DNA from: an uncultured Oscillospiraceae bacterium
Lineage (GTDB): Bacteria > Bacillota > Clostridia > Oscillospirales > Oscillospiraceae
DNA length: 9,750 nucleotides
Assembly (NCBI GenBank): GCA_934630555.1
Contig: CAKTXB010000062.1
Location: 1 to 9,750 of the forward strand
Direction of reading: 5' to 3'
Shown here: in pieces, positions 6,841-9,750 of the stretch
How the letters are laid out: every line of letters starts with the position of its first letter
How positions within the stretch are numbered: position 1 is the stretch's first letter
Made by a program: the position numbers and the translations under genes
The notes under the pieces: generated by a model
What the model was told of the DNA's origin: nothing
The model's database searches: none
Seen by the model: the letters and a program-made list of their open reading frames with translations, nothing else

Positions 6841-7332
6841 TTGCTGTATGTTTTTCTGACACTGTTCGCGGCGGCCATTGTGGCGCTGGACCAGTGGACG
6901 AAGGCACTGGCCGCAGCGCAGCTGACGGACACGGTGCAGGTGCTCATCCCGGGCTGGCTGCAGCTGCACTACCGCACGAATGACGGCATGGCGCTGTCGA
7001 TGCTCTCCGGCGCGCGGTGGCTGTTTGTGGCCATTGCCGTGGTGTTCGTAGGGCTCGTGGTGTGGGCTGTCGCCAAAAAGCACATCACAAAAAAGCCTGA
7101 GCTGTGGCTGATCGCAGCCATTGTGGGCGGCGCCGTCGGCAACCTCATTGACCGCGTGAGAACGGGGCAGGTCATTGACATGATCTGCGTGCCGTGGTTC
7201 TCCACGTTCAACGTGGCGGACATTTTCATTACCGTTCCGGCGGTGCTGCTGGTTTTATACATACTCATTTGGGATAAGGAATTTTTGTCCGACAAGCCCA
7301 AACAGGATCAGCGCGATGACCCTTCTGCCTGA
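6841..7332 (+). CDS. lspA: Lipoprotein signal peptidase (signal peptidase II)
   Basis: The 163-residue product is the usual LspA length. Four membrane helices are visible at about 1–20, 59–79, 87–104 and 125–145. Family motifs are DQWTK (17–21), NDGMAL (47–52), GGAVGNLIDR (96–105) then VIDMI with catalytic D113, and FNVAD with catalytic D127. LspA is an aspartic peptidase of the cytoplasmic membrane that removes the signal peptide from prolipoproteins after Lgt adds diacylglycerol to the lipobox cysteine. The start is TTG, set by a strong ribosome binding site. The C-terminal cytoplasmic tail is charged (KPKQDQRDD). Its end overlaps the next gene by 17 nt, pointing to translational coupling. 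The lspA plus RluD-family gene pair is common in Firmicutes (lspA–ylyB in B. subtilis). Confidence 0.95.
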   Translation: MLYVFLTLFAAAIVALDQWTKALAAAQLTDTVQVLIPGWLQLHYRTNDGMALSMLSGARWLFVAIAVVFVGLVVWAVAKKHITKKPELWLIAAIVGGAVGNLIDRVRTGQVIDMICVPWFSTFNVADIFITVPAVLLVLYILIWDKEFLSDKPKQDQRDDPSA

Positions 7333-8218
7333 CCGCGCCGACGAGCGCGTGGACGCGTGCATTGCCCGCCTTGTGCCGGAACTGACGCGCAGCGCCGCAC
7401 AGCGGCTGTGTGCGGAAGGTCTGGTGCTGCGCAACGGGCGTGCGGTAAAGAAAAACGAGCGCGTCCAGCCCGGCGATACGCTGGACATCACCCTGCCCGC
7501 GCCGCAGCCCATTGCTGCGCAGGCGGAGGACATCCCGCTGGACGTGGCGTATGAGGACGCGGATGTCCTTGTCATCAACAAGCCCAAGGGGCTGGTCGTC
7601 CACCCCGCTGCCGGGCACTGGGAGGGCACGCTGGTCAACGCGCTGCTGCACCACTGTCAGAACTCGCTGTCCGGCGTGGGCGGCGCGATGCGCCCCGGCA
7701 TCGTGCACCGCATTGACAAGGACACGTCCGGCCTGCTGATCGTGGCCAAAAACGACGCGGCGCACACGGCGCTTTCCGCGCAGCTGAAGGATCACACGCT
7801 GGCACGCACATATGTGTGCATCGTCTGCGGCAGTCTGCGGGAGGACAGCGGCACCGTGAATGCCCCCATCGCGCGCGACAAGCGTGACCGCAAGAAAATG
7901 GCCGTCTGCCCGGACGGCAAGCCCGCCGTGACGCACTGGCGCGTGCTGGAGCGCTTTGCCGGCTACACGCTGGTGGAGTGCAGGCTCGAGACCGGGCGCA
8001 CGCACCAGATCCGCGTGCACATGGCTGCCATTGGCCACCCGATCCTGGGCGATGTGGTCTACGGCCATAAAAAGCCGGAGCTTGGCCAGTCCAGTCAGTG
8101 CCTGCACGCGCGGGAGCTGACGTTCATGCATCCCGCGACCGGCCAGACCATCACCGTCCAGTGCCCCCTGCCGGCTGGATTTGAGCGCGTGCTCACTGTG
8201 CTGCGCGCAAAAGGTTAA
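7316..8218 (+). CDS. ylyB: RluA/RluD-family 23S rRNA pseudouridine synthase
   Basis: A 300-residue protein with an S4-like RNA-binding domain at about residues 10–60 and the RluA-type catalytic domain after residue 75. The signature HRIDKDTSGLL (131–141) holds the catalytic D134. INKPKGLVVHP (87–97) and ETGRTHQIRVHM near the end of the catalytic core are further family blocks. Such enzymes isomerise uridines to pseudouridine in 23S rRNA; E. coli RluD acts on helix 69. Which uridines are targeted here is not shown. The symbol follows the B. subtilis lspA–ylyB neighbourhood. ATG at 7316 lies inside the end of lspA in another frame, with AGGA 8 nt upstream. The stop comes a few bases before the hairpin element, whose right end provides a strong terminator on this strand. 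Confidence 0.93.
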   Translation: MTLLPDRADERVDACIARLVPELTRSAAQRLCAEGLVLRNGRAVKKNERVQPGDTLDITLPAPQPIAAQAEDIPLDVAYEDADVLVINKPKGLVVHPAAGHWEGTLVNALLHHCQNSLSGVGGAMRPGIVHRIDKDTSGLLIVAKNDAAHTALSAQLKDHTLARTYVCIVCGSLREDSGTVNAPIARDKRDRKKMAVCPDGKPAVTHWRVLERFAGYTLVECRLETGRTHQIRVHMAAIGHPILGDVVYGHKKPELGQSSQCLHARELTFMHPATGQTITVQCPLPAGFERVLTVLRAKG

Positions 8219-8258
8219 ATAAAAAGAAGCTCACTCATGCGACTGCATGAGTGAGCTT
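8219..8258 (-). terminator. Left-end hairpin, terminator on the minus strand
   Basis: The 14-bp stem 8227–8258 is followed on the minus strand by CTTTTTATTT (complement of 8217–8226). It would stop transcription coming from the rRNA side after it crosses the element. On the plus strand only TTT follows, so it is weak in that direction. Confidence 0.55.
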
Positions 8259-8606
8259 TAAGCGTGTCAAAAAAGCATTTTTGACACGCTTTCAAACGCG
8301 AACCGCTGCGCTGGGTTCGCGTTTGAAAAGGCTTGCGCCATGCTGCGCGTATCATTTGTGCGCTTACAGCGCACAAATTCCACGACTGAACTTCGTTCTG
8401 CATGGGTTCGCCTTGGCCAATCGCACTGCGCATAGCTTGTGCTCTTGGAGGCACACGCAACTTGCATAGCGTAAAGTATGTTCGGCGACGTACACGCCGC
8501 CGCCGAACATGATCCGGAATTTTTTCGCGCCTGCGGGCGCGAACTCTGCGAGGCTTTTTTGACAATCTGAAAGCTCACTCATGCGACTGCATGAGTGAGC
8601 TTTTTT
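8221..8606. repeat. 386-bp hairpin-rich element with terminal inverted repeats
   Basis: The two ends are imperfect 50-bp inverted repeats, 8227–8276 and 8553–8602, matching at 43 of 50 positions. Each holds the same 14-bp hairpin (AAGCTCACTCATGC, loop GACT, GCATGAGTGAGCTT), a 6-nt spacer and TGTCAAAAAAGC pointing inward. Inside are more hairpins: 8260–8291 (14 bp, AGCA loop), 8292–8326 (13 bp), 8354–8378 (10 bp, TTACA loop), 8478–8510 (10 bp) and 8524–8543 (8 bp, TGCG loop). A palindrome TTGGCCAA lies at 8413–8420. Long chance frames on the minus strand follow from the GC-rich palindromes; I call no gene inside. The design fits a MITE-like or REP/BIME-like repeat, or a structured RNA. No clear target-site duplication is seen. 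Copy number cannot be judged from this window. Confidence 0.75.
8570..8606 (+). terminator. Right-end hairpin, strong terminator on the plus strand
   Basis: The same hairpin (8571–8602, extendable by one A–T pair) is followed by an unbroken T-run at 8601–8606. It should end transcripts of the aminotransferase–lspA–ylyB unit about 385 nt past the last stop, so the whole hairpin element would sit in that message's 3' end. Confidence 0.75.
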
Positions 8607-8625
8607 GTTTGGGATACCTGTGTTT

Positions 8626-9180
8626 TTACCACGCAGGGGCCCATGCGTTCTGGTAGGTCATGGGTTCGATGCCGCCGATGTGCTTCCCGGCAGAGTCCGT
8701 GGCCACAGCGTCGGCGTACTTCTTGCCAATGCTCCACCGATATGCCTTGTGCAGCTCCGGCGAACGGTCGGCGCAGGCCTCAGCCGGCACGATGGTGCGG
8801 AAGCCGTTGGGCACAGCGCCGATGATGGACACGTTCAGGCAGCCGCTGGTCGTGCAGCCGGTCAGATTGCGCGTGTCGATGCCGGCGCACACCAGCACCA
8901 GCAGATGCGTGCCAAAAAACGCGGACGCGCAGTGCTTTTCAAAGCTGCTGTCGCCGGGCTTCACGTGCAGACGCTCGTCGGGGTCGTAGTGCTTCGACTG
9001 GCTATAGCCGATGCGGCAGAAGAACACCTTTCTGTCTTTTCGCGGGCAGCGTCCGTCGGGCGGTTCTCTGACGCATAGCTTCGGGCCCTTCACAGCCGGA
9101 GACGGACTCCGGGTCGGTGAAGCCGCGCTGCGTATCGGCTTCTCCTGCCACCAGTAAGGCTGCAAAAAGTACATGAACAC
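8626..9180 (-). pseudogene. Frameshifted isochorismatase-family cysteine hydrolase
   Basis: The C-terminal half is well preserved in one frame (about 9030 down to the TAA at 8626): KVFFCRIGYS, the catalytic-lysine block EKHCASAFFGTHL (Lys codon 8937–8935), then TGCTTSGCL with the nucleophile Cys at 8841–8839, then the usual C-terminus. This resembles N-carbamoylsarcosine amidase and related amidohydrolases. The expected N-terminal block with the catalytic Asp, DTQRGFTDPESVSG (9136–9095), is in a different frame. The stretch between the two blocks (about 9094–9031) is degenerate and contains A-runs where an indel could sit. No ribosome binding site or clean N-terminus is visible upstream. All three catalytic residues thus survive in DNA but not in one protein. 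It lies downstream of the rRNA operon, on the same strand. A sequencing indel is the alternative to true decay, although the degenerate middle favours decay. Confidence 0.78.
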
Positions 9181-9328
9181 GAAGCACTTGGAGGCGGCCC
9201 TGGACGACGTCTCCGTTGTCGGCTGACTTCATTTTTGCGTATCAAGCCTGACGGCACGGCATATGCCCGCACACACTGCACTTTGCGCCGCCACAGGCTC
9301 GTATGCACTGAAATGACGCGATGAAAGC

Positions 9329-9363
9329 AAAAAAAGACACACTGCAAAAGCAGTGTGTCTTTT
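9329..9363 (-). terminator. rRNA operon terminator
   Basis: AAAAGACACACTGC (9332–9345) and GCAGTGTGTCTTTT (9350–9363) form a perfect 14-bp stem with a 4-nt loop, starting right after the 5S 3' end. On the minus strand it runs into seven T's (complement of 9329–9335), a classic intrinsic terminator. Confidence 0.88.
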
Positions 9364-9365
9364 GT

Positions 9366-9480
9366 GTTGGCACTACCTATTTTCCCGGCCAGTCACCCGG
9401 CAAGTATCTTCGGCGAAAATGAGCTTAACTTCTGTGTTCGGTATGGGAACAGGTGGACCCTCATTCCAATCAGCACCAAC
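9366..9480 (-). rRNA. rrf: 5S ribosomal RNA
   Basis: On the minus strand the sequence carries the conserved 5S block CCATACCGAACACAGAAGTT and the loop region ending CCGGGTGACTGGCCGGG. The ends GTTGGTGCT (from 9480) and AGTGCCAAC (to 9366) pair to form helix I, which sets the boundaries at about 115 nt. The 23S 3' end is about 90 nt upstream and the terminator follows immediately. End positions may be off by one or two bases. Confidence 0.93.
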
Positions 9481-9570
9481 GATTCAGTTCAGGGCTGCGC
9501 CCTGAAAACTGGACACCATGAAAGGATCGCAGATATGAGAGGCTTCATTCAGAGCCTGCACACTATTGTA
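9481..9570 (-). other. 23S–5S spacer with a processing-type hairpin
   Basis: The 90-nt spacer carries no tRNA. TTCAGGGC (9488–9495) and GCCCTGAA (9499–9506) form an 8-bp hairpin just before the 5S 5' end, in the CCAGTTTTCAGGG context common in Firmicutes rRNA spacers, presumably part of a processing stem. Confidence 0.6.
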
Positions 9571-9750
9571 GGTCAAGCCCTCGGCTTATTAGTATCAGTC
9601 AGCTTAACACATTGCTGTGCTTACACCCCTGACCTATCAACGTCATAGTCTACGACGAGCCTTACTCCTTTTCAGGATGAGAGATCTTATCTTAGGGGGA
9701 GTTTCACGCTTAGATGCCTTCAGCGTTTATCTCGTCCCGACGTAGCTACC
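9571..9750 (-). rRNA. rrl: 23S ribosomal RNA, 3' end only
   Basis: The last 180 nt of 23S rRNA lie on the minus strand and continue past the right edge. Recognisable stretches are GGTAGCTACGTCGGGA, GATAAACGCTGAAGGCATCT, AAGCGTGAAACTCCCCC and the 3' end TGATACTAATAAGCCGAGGG followed by CTTGACC. The exact 3' base is placed at about 9571 by similarity to known 23S ends. Confidence 0.93.

Noticed and set aside
8364..8582. Minus-strand frames of 72–116 residues inside the hairpin element
   Set aside because: Frames overlap the palindromes, have no ribosome binding site, and several frames are open at once, as expected from structured GC-rich DNA.
8227..8602. CRISPR-like direct repeats
   Set aside because: There are only two copies of the 32-nt unit, 312 bases apart, with hairpins rather than uniform spacers between them.
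8501..8606. Target-site duplication around the element
   Set aside because: Flanks at 8219–8226 and 8603–8612 are only A/T-runs belonging to the terminators; no distinct duplicated word is seen.

Overview
The window looks like chromosomal DNA of a high-GC, spore-forming Clostridia member, most likely Oscillospirales/Ruminococcaceae-like. That rests on a full-length SpoVT, a RicT of the Bacillus/Clostridium type next to holB, an lspA–rluD-family pair as in Firmicutes, AGGAGG-type ribosome binding sites, G/C-ended codons and a Firmicutes-like 23S–5S arrangement. The species cannot be named from this sequence alone.

Layout. Positions 1–1680 are read on the minus strand: a phage-tail-fibre-like protein that runs off the left edge (1–778) and, upstream of it, an SDR reductase matching the EF-P 5-aminopentanone reductase YmfI (979–1680). 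A 578-base stretch (1681–2258) separates this strand from the plus-strand block; it holds no convincing gene, only a weak promoter and small doubtful ORFs. The plus-strand block is spoVT (2259–2801, with its own terminator), holB (2955–3914), ricT (3955–5487), a PLP-dependent aminotransferase (5631–6821), lspA (6841–7332, TTG start) and a RluA/RluD-family pseudouridine synthase (7316–8218, overlapping lspA). From 8221 to 8606 lies a compact, hairpin-packed element with imperfect 50-bp terminal inverted repeats, each carrying the same 32-nt hairpin. Beyond it, on the minus strand, are a frameshifted isochorismatase-family pseudogene (about 8626–9180), the rRNA terminator, 5S rRNA (9366–9480) and the 3' end of 23S rRNA (from 9571 off the right edge).

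How the genes fit together. Most are housekeeping: the clamp-loader delta' subunit (holB), RicT (RNA processing and Spo0A activation), lipoprotein signal peptidase (lspA), rRNA pseudouridylation and translation-factor maturation (ymfI). SpoVT and RicT both bear on sporulation. The rRNA operon and the rluD-family gene converge on the hairpin element, which carries an outward terminator for each direction. That element is the least explained item in the window. The broken hydrolase next to it marks the 8.2–9.2 kb stretch as the non-conserved part of the region.
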